Assembly (NCBI RefSeq): GCF_002915175.1
Contig: NZ_NXEJ01000006.1
Span: 132,626-196,625, forward strand
DNA length: 64,000 bases
Direction: 5' to 3'
Origin: Agrobacterium rosae
Lineage (GTDB): Bacteria > Pseudomonadota > Alphaproteobacteria > Rhizobiales > Rhizobiaceae
Position numbers and translations under genes: made by a program. Position 1 is the stretch's first letter. Each line of letters opens with the position of its first letter. The notes beneath the pieces were generated by a model, which made no database searches, was not told where the DNA came from, and saw nothing but the letters and a program-made list of their open reading frames with translations. This document shows, piece after piece, positions 45,312 through 54,057 of this stretch.

Positions 45312-45688
45312 GGAGAAGATAGCGGCCGCATCTTCGTGACAGCTTAAAAATCGAGGTTAAGAAAACTTTGCATTCCCAAATGGTTAGCAAAACGCAGACC
45401 GATAGGGTTTCGAATTCCTGAATTGGCACGTGCGCCATTGCGCAGGCGTTTGTGCCAACATGACATTTCCGGATGATATGAATTCGGAGAAAACGCGCTG
45501 GCTGTCCCCGCGCTTATCGCCTTGAAGACAGCTTGCGCAGGGCAAGTCGCTCTGGACAATTGCCAAAGATGCGAAAGCCAAAAATGGGTGGGGATGAGGT
45601 GTGCGCAGCCCAAAAAAAGGCAACGCCATAGGGTGCCCGCAAATGTTGCCCGACGCTCTATCTCAGGACTGAGGCGATGAAATCCGCG
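45312..45688. other. intergenic region between the DUF6101-like gene and the GlcD-type oxidase gene
   Basis: About 375 bases with no supported gene on either strand. It must hold the promoter of the DUF6101-like gene. Short frames on the minus strand (81-89 codons) overlap one another and have no recognisable product. No clear terminator for the oxidase gene was seen. Confidence 0.5.
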
Positions 45689-47119
45689 CTAGATGCGAAC
45701 CACTTTGCCGGGGTTCATGACACCCGCCGGGTCAAACGCTGTCTTGATTCGGCGCATCAGTTCCATTTCGATACCGGGGCGGATGGCGGCCAGCTCGTCA
45801 CGCTTTAACTGTCCAATACCGTGCTCGGCAGAAATCGAGCCGCCATGCGACAGCACGATGCCATGGACGATGTGGTTGATCTCGCGCCAGCGGGCGATGA
45901 ACTCCGCCTTATCCGCACCAACTGGCTGGGAGATGTTGTAATGGATATTGCCATCGCCCAGATGACCGAAGGCGCAGATGCGCGCACCGGGCATGGCTTG
46001 CAGGACACCGGCCTCTGCTTCCGCCATGAATTCCGGTATTTTTGAAATCGGCACGGATACATCATGCTTGATGGAGCCGCCCTCCGGCTTTTGCGCATCC
46101 GACATGCTTTCGCGCATGTGCCACAAGGCCTGACGCTGTGCCTCGGAGGAGGCGATGACCGCATCCTGCACGACACCAGCCTCAAAGCCCTGCTCCAGCA
46201 GGGTTTCGATCATGGTTTGCGCTGTCTCTGCCGTATCGGAAGTCGAGATGTCGATCAGCGCATACCAGGGATGCGGCGTTTCCAAGGGGTCGCGAACGCC
46301 GGGAATGTGTTTTGCGGTGAACTCTATACCAATACGCGGCATCAGTTCGAAGCCGGTGAGGGCCGCGCCGCAGAGCGTCGAGGCGCGGTCGAACAGGGTC
46401 AAGGCGTCTGCGGGCGAGTTCAGACCGGCAAAAGCGACCTGATTACCTCTGGGCTTTGGAAAAAGTTTCAGCACCGCACCGGTGATAATGCCGAGCGTCC
46501 CTTCGGAACCAATGAACAGATCACGCAGATCATAACCCGTATTGTCTTTCTTCAGCCGACGAAGACCGTTCCAGATTTCGCCGGTGGGCAAAACCACCTC
46601 AAGGCCCAGGCACAATTGCCGCATATTGCCATAGGCCAGAACGGCGGTGCCGCCCGCATTGGTGGCAAGGTTTCCACCGATGCGGCAGGAGCCTTGCGAT
46701 CCCAGCGACAGCGGAAACATGCGCTCTACCTTATCCGCCGCTTGATGGACGGTATCGAGAATGCAGCCGCCATCCACGACGATGACATTGGCGACGGGAT
46801 CGATATCGCGCACGCTGCTCATCCGTTCCAGAGAGAGAATGACATCGCTGGCATCGCTGCGGGGCGTCTGCCCGCCCACAAGGCCGGTGTTACCGGTCTG
46901 CGGCACGATGGCTGTACCGGTTTCGCTGGCGAGGGTCATGATGGCTGCGACCTCTTCCGTCGATGCCGGTTTCAACAGAAGCGGCGAGGCACCTTTATAA
47001 AGCCCGCGATTTTCCACCAGATGCGGAGCAAGATCGGCCTGATCGCGCACGGCGTTCTTTTCACCGACGATGGTGACGAAACGCTGGATCAGATCATCGG
47101 GCAGAGCAATCGTCGTCAT
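45689..47119 (-). CDS. FAD-binding oxidase, GlcD / D-2-hydroxyacid dehydrogenase type
   Basis: A 476-residue flavoenzyme. The FAD-binding type 4 domain (about 40-220) has TGNTGLVGGQTP and GGNLATNAGG; the C-terminal FAD-linked oxidase domain holds GHLGDGNIHYN and the end motif FDPAGVMNPGK. The group oxidises D-2-hydroxyacids such as D-lactate, glycolate or D-2-hydroxyglutarate, passing electrons to quinone or a flavoprotein. The substrate is not decided by sequence alone; the single-subunit form resembles D-2-hydroxyglutarate dehydrogenase. It follows sua5 after 17 bases. Confidence 0.88.
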   Translation of the reverse strand: MTTIALPDDLIQRFVTIVGEKNAVRDQADLAPHLVENRGLYKGASPLLLKPASTEEVAAIMTLASETGTAIVPQTGNTGLVGGQTPRSDASDVILSLERMSSVRDIDPVANVIVVDGGCILDTVHQAADKVERMFPLSLGSQGSCRIGGNLATNAGGTAVLAYGNMRQLCLGLEVVLPTGEIWNGLRRLKKDNTGYDLRDLFIGSEGTLGIITGAVLKLFPKPRGNQVAFAGLNSPADALTLFDRASTLCGAALTGFELMPRIGIEFTAKHIPGVRDPLETPHPWYALIDISTSDTAETAQTMIETLLEQGFEAGVVQDAVIASSEAQRQALWHMRESMSDAQKPEGGSIKHDVSVPISKIPEFMAEAEAGVLQAMPGARICAFGHLGDGNIHYNISQPVGADKAEFIARWREINHIVHGIVLSHGGSISAEHGIGQLKRDELAAIRPGIEMELMRRIKTAFDPAGVMNPGKVVRI

Positions 47120-47136
47120 GAGGTCCTCGTGGTCAG

Positions 47137-48114
47137 TCAGGGGCGGGGGGCAGCGGCACGCGCCAGCCGATCGTTGATGGCTTCACCCAGCCCTGTTGCC
47201 GGGATGGGCATGATGGCGATGCTACCAGCACCGCTGGAATCGGCGGTCTTGAGGTGATCGAAAAGATTGGTGGCGGCTTCCGCAAGATCGCTGGTGGCGC
47301 TGAGATTAAGAACGATTGCGGCGTTCTCTTCCCCAGCGACGCGCTCGCCACCGAAGCGGATCAGCGCCTCACCCTTTTCGACGGATACCGCATTCAACCG
47401 CACGGATGCACCGGGCGCATAATGCGAGGCCAGCATGCCGGGGGCCTCGATGGCGGCAGATGCCTTTTCCGAGCGGATGAGCTTGAGGCCGATGACCTGT
47501 TCGATATCTTCGGCAACAAGACCACCGGGGCGTAACAGGCGCACGGTGCCGTTCTCTTCAACCTTGACGATGGTGGATTCCACGCCGACCGTTGCTGCCC
47601 CGCCATCCAGGATAAGGCTGACCTTCTCACCCAAATCCGCTTCCACGTGGGCCGCGCTGGTGGAGCTGATCTTGCCGGAGCTGTTGGCGCTGGGGGCGGC
47701 GAGTGGTTTGCCGAAGGCGGCGATCAGGTCGCTGGCAAAACCCTTGGGAATACGGATGCCGACTGTATCCAGACCGGCTGTCGCCAGCGCATGGATCGTG
47801 CTTCCGGGTTTCAACGGTAGAATAAGGGTGAGTGGCCCGGGCCAGAAAGCTTCTGCCAATTTGCGCGAGATGGGATCGAAGATCGCGTAGTCTTCTGCCA
47901 TCGCGATGCTCGCCATATGGCAGATCAGCGGGTTGAACTGCGGGCGGCCCTTGGTTTCGTATATGCGGGCAATGGCAGCGGGGTTCGTCGCATCGGCAGC
48001 AAGGCCGTAGACCGTTTCGGTGGGAATAGCGACGGGATGGCCGGACGACAGGACATCGACAGCCTCGCGGAGAGCCGTTTCCCGGTCCTGGTCAATGTGA
48101 ATATGACGCGCCAT
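47137..48114 (-). CDS. sua5: L-threonylcarbamoyladenylate synthase
   Basis: A 325-residue Sua5: a YrdC/TsaC domain (about 10-200, with PTETVYGLAADA, KGRPQFNPL and SANSSGKISST) plus a Sua5-specific C-terminal domain (about 220-315) after the linker GMLASHYAPG. It makes threonylcarbamoyl-AMP for the universal t6A37 tRNA modification. The two-domain form is longer than TsaC of enterobacteria. The oxidase gene follows on the same strand. Confidence 0.94.
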   Translation of the reverse strand: MARHIHIDQDRETALREAVDVLSSGHPVAIPTETVYGLAADATNPAAIARIYETKGRPQFNPLICHMASIAMAEDYAIFDPISRKLAEAFWPGPLTLILPLKPGSTIHALATAGLDTVGIRIPKGFASDLIAAFGKPLAAPSANSSGKISSTSAAHVEADLGEKVSLILDGGAATVGVESTIVKVEENGTVRLLRPGGLVAEDIEQVIGLKLIRSEKASAAIEAPGMLASHYAPGASVRLNAVSVEKGEALIRFGGERVAGEENAAIVLNLSATSDLAEAATNLFDHLKTADSSGAGSIAIMPIPATGLGEAINDRLARAAAPRP

Positions 48115-48216
48115 GAATGCTGCACCTTATGAGGCGCGCCGCTGACAAGCGCCGCACAGTTTTGCGCGACTGCTTTAGAGCTTTTCAGCTTGCTTGGAAA
48201 GCCGTTAGCTCCGGAC

Positions 48217-48825
48217 TCAGAGCGTGCGGATCAACTTGCGCATTTCGTTGGAGCGGGTGCCAAGCATCAACACGTTCTTGAGTGCGATCTTCGGATCGTG
48301 TGTGCGAAACAGCAGGCCATCGCGGTGGATGGTCTTGTCGATCTGCACGGTTTTGTCACCGTTCATATCCATCGCGACCGCGAAATACATGCGGGAATGG
48401 CGCGGGTCGATATTTTCGAAGAACTGTTCGTCGCCGCACAATTCCGAAAAGAAGTTGGCGAAATAAAACGACCACATGACCTGCTTTCGCAAGTCGAAAC
48501 TGGTGCGTGATGCCGTGACGTGGCAATAGCCCAAATGCGGGCTTGCTTCGATTGTGCGATGAAACACCATCTGTGGAAAGTAAATGGAACGGTGAAAGGA
48601 GTTGAGCCGTGAATGGGTCATCTCACCGGCGGTCTGGAGCTTGCGGCCGGTCATTTCGGCGACTTGGTCATGTGTGAGATAGCGCGGTTCGCGCGGAACC
48701 CACTTCTCCTCATAACGGGCGATTTTACCGGTGCGCAGAAAATCCGAATGGGCCGTTTTCGAGCGTGGGGGTGCCGCCATACGTGCATTCGCATCGAAGT
48801 AGCGGATTGGCGTTCCCTTCTGCAT
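48217..48825 (-). CDS. conserved hypothetical protein (possibly DUF6656)
   Basis: A 202-residue soluble protein of unknown function. Notable segments are PIRYFDANARMAAPP at the start and EPRYLTHDQVAEMTGRKL. No signal peptide, membrane helix or catalytic motif is recognised. I recall similar proteins in Rhizobium labelled DUF6656, with low certainty. AGGAG eight bases before the ATG supports the start and that the gene is real. It stands alone. Confidence 0.65.
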   Translation of the reverse strand: MQKGTPIRYFDANARMAAPPRSKTAHSDFLRTGKIARYEEKWVPREPRYLTHDQVAEMTGRKLQTAGEMTHSRLNSFHRSIYFPQMVFHRTIEASPHLGYCHVTASRTSFDLRKQVMWSFYFANFFSELCGDEQFFENIDPRHSRMYFAVAMDMNGDKTVQIDKTIHRDGLLFRTHDPKIALKNVLMLGTRSNEMRKLIRTL

Positions 48826-49152
48826 CGGGTGAGCTCCTGTTGCCGATCCACAGATTTTTACCGGAAGGGGGTTAAGATTCCCTTGTCGTGCAGTGGCGGA
48901 TGTTAAGGATTGGCTGCACTGGCGTTTGTGTCATATTGCGACTGCTTCTCCCGGAAAGAGAAGAATAAGCCGCTGTTTTCGAAACAAAATTAGAAACTAT
49001 TGCTTTTATGCGGCATGTCGCAAATTGTCGCCAATGCGGAAGCCGATGTCGCTGTATGTGGTGCTGAAGATCGGCGTGAATGGTTAGATAATTCCAGCTA
49101 AACGCGGGGAGACGCCTTCAAAGGCGCACCGCGACTTTTCGAGGACATGGCC
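48826..49152. other. gap upstream of gbcA with a leader hairpin
   Basis: No gene is supported in these 327 bases, which include the promoters of the divergent hypothetical gene and of gbcA. At 49103-49133 the gbcA leader holds a two-part stem: CGCGG with CCGCG enclosing CGCCTT with AAGGCG. It ends 13 bases before the first possible gbcA ATG. Confidence 0.5.
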
Positions 49153-50397
49153 ATGGATTTGCGTGAAACCGTATTGCGCCAACTGAAAAACCGTCGTGAA
49201 GGCTTCACGCTGGACCAGCCTTTCTACGTGGATCAGGACTATTTCCAGCTGGATATGGAAAACATCTGGTATCGCGATTGGTTGTTCGTGGCGCATGATT
49301 GCGAAGTGCCAAAGACCGGCACCTATCTCACGGTCCAGATTGGCGATTACTCGGTTGTCATCGTGCGCGGCAAGGATGGCACCATTCGCGCCTTCCACAA
49401 TTCCTGTCGCCACCGTGGATCACGCGTCTGCACCAGCCAGAAGGGTCAATCCGCTCGCCTCGTCTGTCCATACCACCAGTGGACCTATGATCTGGATGGC
49501 AAGCTTTTGTTTGCGCGCCATATGGGGGATGATTTTAACAAGGAAAACTTCGGTCTGAAGCCGATCGCCTGCGAGACCGTCGCCGGTTACGTCTTCATCT
49601 GTCTGGCAGAACAGCCGCTGGATTTTGCGCCGGTGCGCGCGGAAATCGAAGCCTACATGGCACCGCACCGCATCTGGGAGGCCAAGGTCGCCCATGAAAG
49701 CACCATCATCGAAAAAGGCAACTGGAAGCTGGTGTGGGAAAACAACCGCGAGTGCTACCATTGCGCCGCCAACCACCCGGAACTCTGCCGCACCTATCCG
49801 GAAAATCCGAGTGTGACGGGCACCGATGGCGGCGCGAGCGACCCGGAGATCGGCGGCCACTGGGCGCGCTGCGAAGCCGCCGGGCTGCCCAGCCGCTTCA
49901 AGATCGATCCCCAAGGCCAGTTCCGTGTGGCGCGCATGCCGCTGATCGGCGAGGCCGAAAGCTACACCATGTCCGGCAAGCGCGCGGTTCGCCGCCCGCT
50001 GTCTGACGATGTGACCATCGATCATATCGGTGCACTGCTTCTGTTCCATTACCCCACGACCTGGAACCACTTCCTTGGCGACCACCTGATTTCCTTCCGC
50101 GTGCTGCCGCTGGGGCCACAGGAAACGCAGGTCACGACCAAGTGGCTGGTGCATAAGGATGCCGTGGAAGGCGTGGATTACGATCTTGAAGACCTGACGC
50201 ATGTCTGGAACGAGACCAACGATCAGGACCGCCGCATCGTCGAGGAAAACGCCTTCGGCATTCGCTCGCCTGCTTATGAGCCCGGCCCCTATTCGATGGA
50301 AGATGAGGGCGGCGTCATGCAGTTCGTAAACTGGTATGCCGATTTCATGATCGACCGTCTTTCGGGCGACAAGCAAAAACTTTCGGCTGTCGCATGA
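49153..50397 (+). CDS. gbcA: glycine betaine monooxygenase, Rieske oxygenase subunit
   Basis: A Rieske non-heme iron oxygenase of about 414 residues that demethylates glycine betaine to dimethylglycine with release of formaldehyde. The Rieske cluster ligands are Cys85-x-His87 and Cys105-x2-His108; mononuclear iron ligands lie around His203 and His208 in ECYHCAANHPE. The ATG at 49153 lies eight bases from GAGG, better than the ATG at 49147. gbcB overlaps its stop codon by four bases. A choline- or stachydrine-type substrate is possible, but the gbcAB pairing favours betaine. Confidence 0.85.
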   Translation: MDLRETVLRQLKNRREGFTLDQPFYVDQDYFQLDMENIWYRDWLFVAHDCEVPKTGTYLTVQIGDYSVVIVRGKDGTIRAFHNSCRHRGSRVCTSQKGQSARLVCPYHQWTYDLDGKLLFARHMGDDFNKENFGLKPIACETVAGYVFICLAEQPLDFAPVRAEIEAYMAPHRIWEAKVAHESTIIEKGNWKLVWENNRECYHCAANHPELCRTYPENPSVTGTDGGASDPEIGGHWARCEAAGLPSRFKIDPQGQFRVARMPLIGEAESYTMSGKRAVRRPLSDDVTIDHIGALLLFHYPTTWNHFLGDHLISFRVLPLGPQETQVTTKWLVHKDAVEGVDYDLEDLTHVWNETNDQDRRIVEENAFGIRSPAYEPGPYSMEDEGGVMQFVNWYADFMIDRLSGDKQKLSAVA

Positions 50398-51482
50398 CCG
50401 CGATGAACATGAAGACGACATACAAGCATATCGATGAGATGAAGCCGTGGAGCGACAAGCTTCACATGCTGGAATGCATTTCGGTGACGCCCGAAACGCC
50501 TGACGTGATGACATTCCTGTTTCGCTCCGAAGGCCCGAACTGGTTCCGTTATCTGCCCGGCCAATTCGTGACGCTGGAACTGCCGGTGGGGCCGGAGCCG
50601 CTGTTTCGCACCTATACGCTGTCATCCAGCCCATCGCGCCCCTATGCGCTCGCCGTCACTGTCAAGGCTCAGGCTACCAGTGTGGGCACGCGCTGGATGT
50701 TCAACAACCTCAAGCCGGGCATGCGCATCCGTGCTCTCGGGCCGCTGGGCGACTTCTCCTATGTACGCCATCCGGGCGAGAAATATCTGTTCATCTCGGC
50801 AGGCTCTGGCGTTACGCCGATGATGTCGATGGTGCGCGATATGAGCGACCGCGCGCCGCAAAGCGATATTTCCTTCATCAACTGCTCGCGCTCTCCATCA
50901 GACATCGTGTTCCGGCACGAGCTGGAATATCTCGCACGCTTCATGCCCAACCTGTCACTCGGTTTCATCGTTGAGAGCTGCGGGCGCACCGATCTCTGGT
51001 CGGGACTGAAGGGCATGGTGGACAAGGCCAAGATCGCGCTGCTGTCACATGATTTCATGGATCGCACTGTGTTCTGCTGCGGGCCGGAGCCGTTCATGGC
51101 GGCGATCCGCTCCATGCTGGATGCCTCGGACTTCGACATGGCGCGTTACCATCAGGAAAGCTTCTCCCCGGCCATGCCTGTTGCCGTCGGCGAAAGCGAT
51201 TTGCCCGATGAAGGCGAAGTGCTGGCGAAGATCGGCTTTACCTTGTCCGGCAAAGATGTGCCATGTCAGCCCGGCCAGACTATTCTGATGACGGCGCGTG
51301 CCGCTGGCGTTCGCATCGGGGCTGCCTGCGAATCCGGCATATGCGGAACCTGCCGAGTTCTGAAATTGTCCGGTGAAGTCGAGATGAACCACAATGGCGG
51401 TATTCTCGATGAAGATATCGAGGAAGGCTATATCCTCGCCTGCTGCTCACGTCCTTTGACGGATGTACAAGTAGAGGCCTGA
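50394..51482 (+). CDS. gbcB: glycine betaine monooxygenase, ferredoxin reductase subunit
   Basis: A 362-residue reductase that passes electrons from NAD(P)H to GbcA. An FAD-binding ferredoxin reductase domain (about 20-125; RTYTLSSSPS is the flavin motif) is followed by an NAD-binding domain (about 130-245; SAGSGVTPMMSM) and a plant-type 2Fe-2S domain with Cys312, Cys317, Cys320 and a fourth cysteine at 350 or 351. Its ATG overlaps the gbcA stop in ATGA, indicating coupled translation. Confidence 0.87.
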   Translation: MTAMNMKTTYKHIDEMKPWSDKLHMLECISVTPETPDVMTFLFRSEGPNWFRYLPGQFVTLELPVGPEPLFRTYTLSSSPSRPYALAVTVKAQATSVGTRWMFNNLKPGMRIRALGPLGDFSYVRHPGEKYLFISAGSGVTPMMSMVRDMSDRAPQSDISFINCSRSPSDIVFRHELEYLARFMPNLSLGFIVESCGRTDLWSGLKGMVDKAKIALLSHDFMDRTVFCCGPEPFMAAIRSMLDASDFDMARYHQESFSPAMPVAVGESDLPDEGEVLAKIGFTLSGKDVPCQPGQTILMTARAAGVRIGAACESGICGTCRVLKLSGEVEMNHNGGILDEDIEEGYILACCSRPLTDVQVEA

Positions 51483-51588
51483 TTATACTTGGTTTCATTT
51501 TGCACAATGGAACCAAAATCGAATTTTCCCGTTAGTTGGTCATCGATGCGCGGTCTCAACGCGTAATGTCATAAAACGGAGGAAACTC

Positions 51589-52077
51589 ATGCTGAATTTG
51601 CGCAAGACCAGTGTTGCGACAGCTTTTATCATGCTTCTGACGAGCTTTACGCCGTCTCAGGCATTCCAGGTCCCACTTCCAATGCCAAAGCCCGTCCAGT
51701 CGACCACCACAACGACAGACAATGTCGTGCAGGTGCAGTATGACGGACGTCGCATCTACCGCGACCGCAATTTCCGCAATCGGGATTTCCGTAACCGCGA
51801 CCGCGATTACCGCCGCCCATCTTACCGCCAGGGCTATTACAATGGCCACCGCGGCTATCGTGACCGTCGCCCCGGCTATCGCCAGCACAATGGCATGTGG
51901 TTCCCGCTCGCAGCTTTCGCAACCGGTGCCATCATCGGCGGTGCCATGTCGCAGGGTCGTCCAGCCTACGGCAACAGCCATCAGCAGGCCTGTGCAAGCC
52001 GTTACCGTTCGTACCGCGCTTCTGACAACACATATCAGCCAAACAATGGTCCACGCAGACAGTGCGTTACCAACTAA
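51589..52077 (+). CDS. BA14K family secreted protein (first of a tandem pair)
   Basis: A 162-residue exported protein. A signal peptide (about 1-25, ending SQAF) leads to an Arg/Tyr/Asp-rich middle with repeated RDRNFRNRDFR-type units, a hydrophobic stretch (FPLAAFATGAIIGGAMSQ) and the BA14K C-terminal motif ACASRYRSYRASDNTYQPNNGPRRQC. BA14K was described in Brucella as an immunoreactive lectin-like protein; its role here is unknown. GGAGG gives a clear start. The paralogue at 52305 follows. Confidence 0.85.
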   Translation: MLNLRKTSVATAFIMLLTSFTPSQAFQVPLPMPKPVQSTTTTTDNVVQVQYDGRRIYRDRNFRNRDFRNRDRDYRRPSYRQGYYNGHRGYRDRRPGYRQHNGMWFPLAAFATGAIIGGAMSQGRPAYGNSHQQACASRYRSYRASDNTYQPNNGPRRQCVTN

Positions 52078-52090
52078 TCAATGATTTTAG

Positions 52091-52117
52091 AAGAGCCCGG
52101 CGGACGTCGGGCTTTTC
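52091..52117 (+). terminator. terminator after the first BA14K gene
   Basis: AGCCCG pairs with CGGGCT around eight bases, with AAG before and TTTTCC after. It separates the two paralogues into different transcripts. Confidence 0.7.
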
Positions 52118-52304
52118 CTATTGTATTTATTAAGAAGCCATCAAGTGACTGTGAACACACTGTTAATGCTGGGTTCAGCTAGCCATTTATAATCTGAGTT
52201 ACATATAAATGAGCCCGCATCTTGTGGGCTGGAATGCCAAGACAAGAACAATCGTTATTCACAATGCGCCGGTAGAGTACCCGGTCGTGGATGGAGGAAA
52301 TCAG

Positions 52305-52799
52305 ATGCAAAATTATGTGAAAACCCTTTGGGCTGCCGGGTTCTCGGCGTTGATTGCCGCAGGATCTGTCGTACCAACACAGGCAATGCCGATCTCCGTT
52401 GCGCCGCCAGCAATCGAGAAGGCCGATAACGGCGTCGTGAACGTTCAGTACTGGCGCGACCGCGGTTACAGACGCGACTACGGCGGCGGCTATTATCGCG
52501 GCCATCGTGGCTACCGCGACTACCGTCCCGGTTATCGCCATCACAATGGTTACTGGTTCCCGCTGGCCGCTTTCGGTGCCGGTGCCATCATCGGGGGTGC
52601 CCTATCGCAGCCACGTGAAGTCTATCGCCCTGTGCCTGAATACCGTCCGCGTCCTGTCTACCGAGCCGCACCGCGTGCTGGCTTGAGCCAGAGCCACGTC
52701 AACTGGTGCTTCGGTCGTTATCGCTCTTACGATGCCTATAGCAACACGTTCCAGCCTTATAACGGCCCACGCCAGACCTGCTATTCGCCTTACGGCTGA
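52305..52799 (+). CDS. BA14K family secreted protein (second of the pair)
   Basis: A 164-residue paralogue of the preceding gene product. Signal peptide about 1-27 (ending TQA), then an Arg/Tyr/Gly-rich region (YRRDYGGGYYRGHRGYRDYR), the hydrophobic stretch FPLAAFGAGAIIGGALSQ, and the BA14K motif VNWCFGRYRSYDAYSNTFQPYNGPRQTC. The ATG at 52305 has GGAGG seven bases upstream; the frame is open to 52209. The pair arose by duplication, since core motifs match and spacers differ. Confidence 0.87.
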   Translation: MQNYVKTLWAAGFSALIAAGSVVPTQAMPISVAPPAIEKADNGVVNVQYWRDRGYRRDYGGGYYRGHRGYRDYRPGYRHHNGYWFPLAAFGAGAIIGGALSQPREVYRPVPEYRPRPVYRAAPRAGLSQSHVNWCFGRYRSYDAYSNTFQPYNGPRQTCYSPYG

Positions 52800-52817
52800 T
52801 CGATTGACACGTTGAAG

Positions 52818-52857
52818 TAAAAAACGCCGTCCGGCTCCATCCGGGCGGCGTTTTTGC
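52818..52857. terminator. bidirectional terminator between the BA14K and ZntB-like genes
   Basis: AAAAAACGCCG pairs with CGGCGTTTTT, with CCGG/CCGG pairing inside. It serves both convergent genes; it ends three bases before the stop of the ZntB-like gene. Confidence 0.85.
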
Positions 52858-52859
52858 GT

Positions 52860-53855
52860 CTAGAGAATACCGGCGCGGCGCAACACGACCCAGGCAAAAA
52901 GGATCGATGCGACGATGAAGCTGGCAGCGTAGATTGTACCGCTCGTGCCTTCGGTAAAAGGAAGGGCTCCGGTATTCATCCCGAAAAAGCCCGTGACCAG
53001 CGTTGGCGGCAACAGAAAAGCCGTCATCAGCGACAATATGTAGAGGTGGCGGTTCGTCTCCGATGAGAGTTTAGAGTCCACTTCCTCATGTAGCAGCCTT
53101 GCACGGTCCTGTAGCGCATAGACGTCGTGATCGACCGCCTCGAGTCTGCCTGTCAGTCGTGCAGCGACATCTTCGAAGCCTGCGGGCATATCCTCCTCGT
53201 CGGCAGCCGATGCCCTGCGCATGAGTGTCAAAACCGTGCGCAAATGCCGGTGCAAACGCACCACTGTGCGCCGGACCGGGGCCAGCCGGCGACGCTCATC
53301 ACGCGGCGTGCTGTCATAGACGATATCTTCGATGGCGTTCAGCTCTTCGGTCGTTTCCATGACCAGCGTGATCAGAGTGCGCTGAAACTCTGCGACCAGT
53401 CCTTCAAACACGTGGGAGGGCGTTGAATAGCGCTTCGGGTTCTTGTCGATGTTGGCACGAAGACGGTCGATGGAGCGCAAGGGTTGCAGGCGCGTGGTGA
53501 TTATGTAGCGCTCACTGAGCGCGAAATGCAGCCAGCCGATATCGCGGGTTTCCTGGTCGAATTCCCGCTGGAAATCCACCAGCGTCCCGTAAATCGCACC
53601 TTCATCGACAACGATGGATGGGTGCGTTTCGTGGGTCGTCAAACTTGCCTTCACGCTCTCGTCAAGGCCTGGCATCGTCTCCAAGAATCCGACAACACGG
53701 GTATCGGCAATATTGAGATGCAGCCAGAAAAACCCGTCGTCTGCCTGTAATTCAGTCAGCTCGACATCCGGCGGTAGCCGGGTGCAGTTTCCATTGCCCG
53801 ACTGGAAGCGGTAAGCCCAGACGAGACCGGGAATGGCAGGGTGAGGGATGTCCAT
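52860..53855 (-). CDS. CorA-family transporter, ZntB-like
   Basis: About 331 residues of the CorA superfamily: cytoplasmic domain (about 1-265), two C-terminal membrane helices, and the loop FFGMNTGALPF between them. The GMNTG(A/G)LPF form of the loop is typical of ZntB zinc transporters rather than Mg2+ CorA. AGGA six bases before the ATG at 53855 supports this start; the frame continues to 53921 without a ribosome-binding site. It is a distant paralogue of the corA product at 6880. Confidence 0.85.
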   Translation of the reverse strand: MDIPHPAIPGLVWAYRFQSGNGNCTRLPPDVELTELQADDGFFWLHLNIADTRVVGFLETMPGLDESVKASLTTHETHPSIVVDEGAIYGTLVDFQREFDQETRDIGWLHFALSERYIITTRLQPLRSIDRLRANIDKNPKRYSTPSHVFEGLVAEFQRTLITLVMETTEELNAIEDIVYDSTPRDERRRLAPVRRTVVRLHRHLRTVLTLMRRASAADEEDMPAGFEDVAARLTGRLEAVDHDVYALQDRARLLHEEVDSKLSSETNRHLYILSLMTAFLLPPTLVTGFFGMNTGALPFTEGTSGTIYAASFIVASILFAWVVLRRAGIL

Positions 53856-54057
53856 GGCGTGTTCCTGAGCGGCATTCGCGGCGGGCAGCGGTGCTACGTC
53901 CCGCTTTTGCGACGACGTCATGCTGATCAGAGTTTTGTGACAGTTTGATTACAATCAACTGATCCGCCAACCGGATTTTTCAAATTGACGTTTACGTAAA
54001 AATCAATTAGCCCCGAAGGCTATCGCATTGCAAGCTGACGCTTCGGGAGGAGGCAGG

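Noticed and set aside
45243..45325. Calling the leader of the DUF6101-like gene a glycine riboswitch
   Set aside because: Only the 3' half resembles that class; the conserved CCGAAGG core and second aptamer are not seen. It is kept as an unassigned structured leader.
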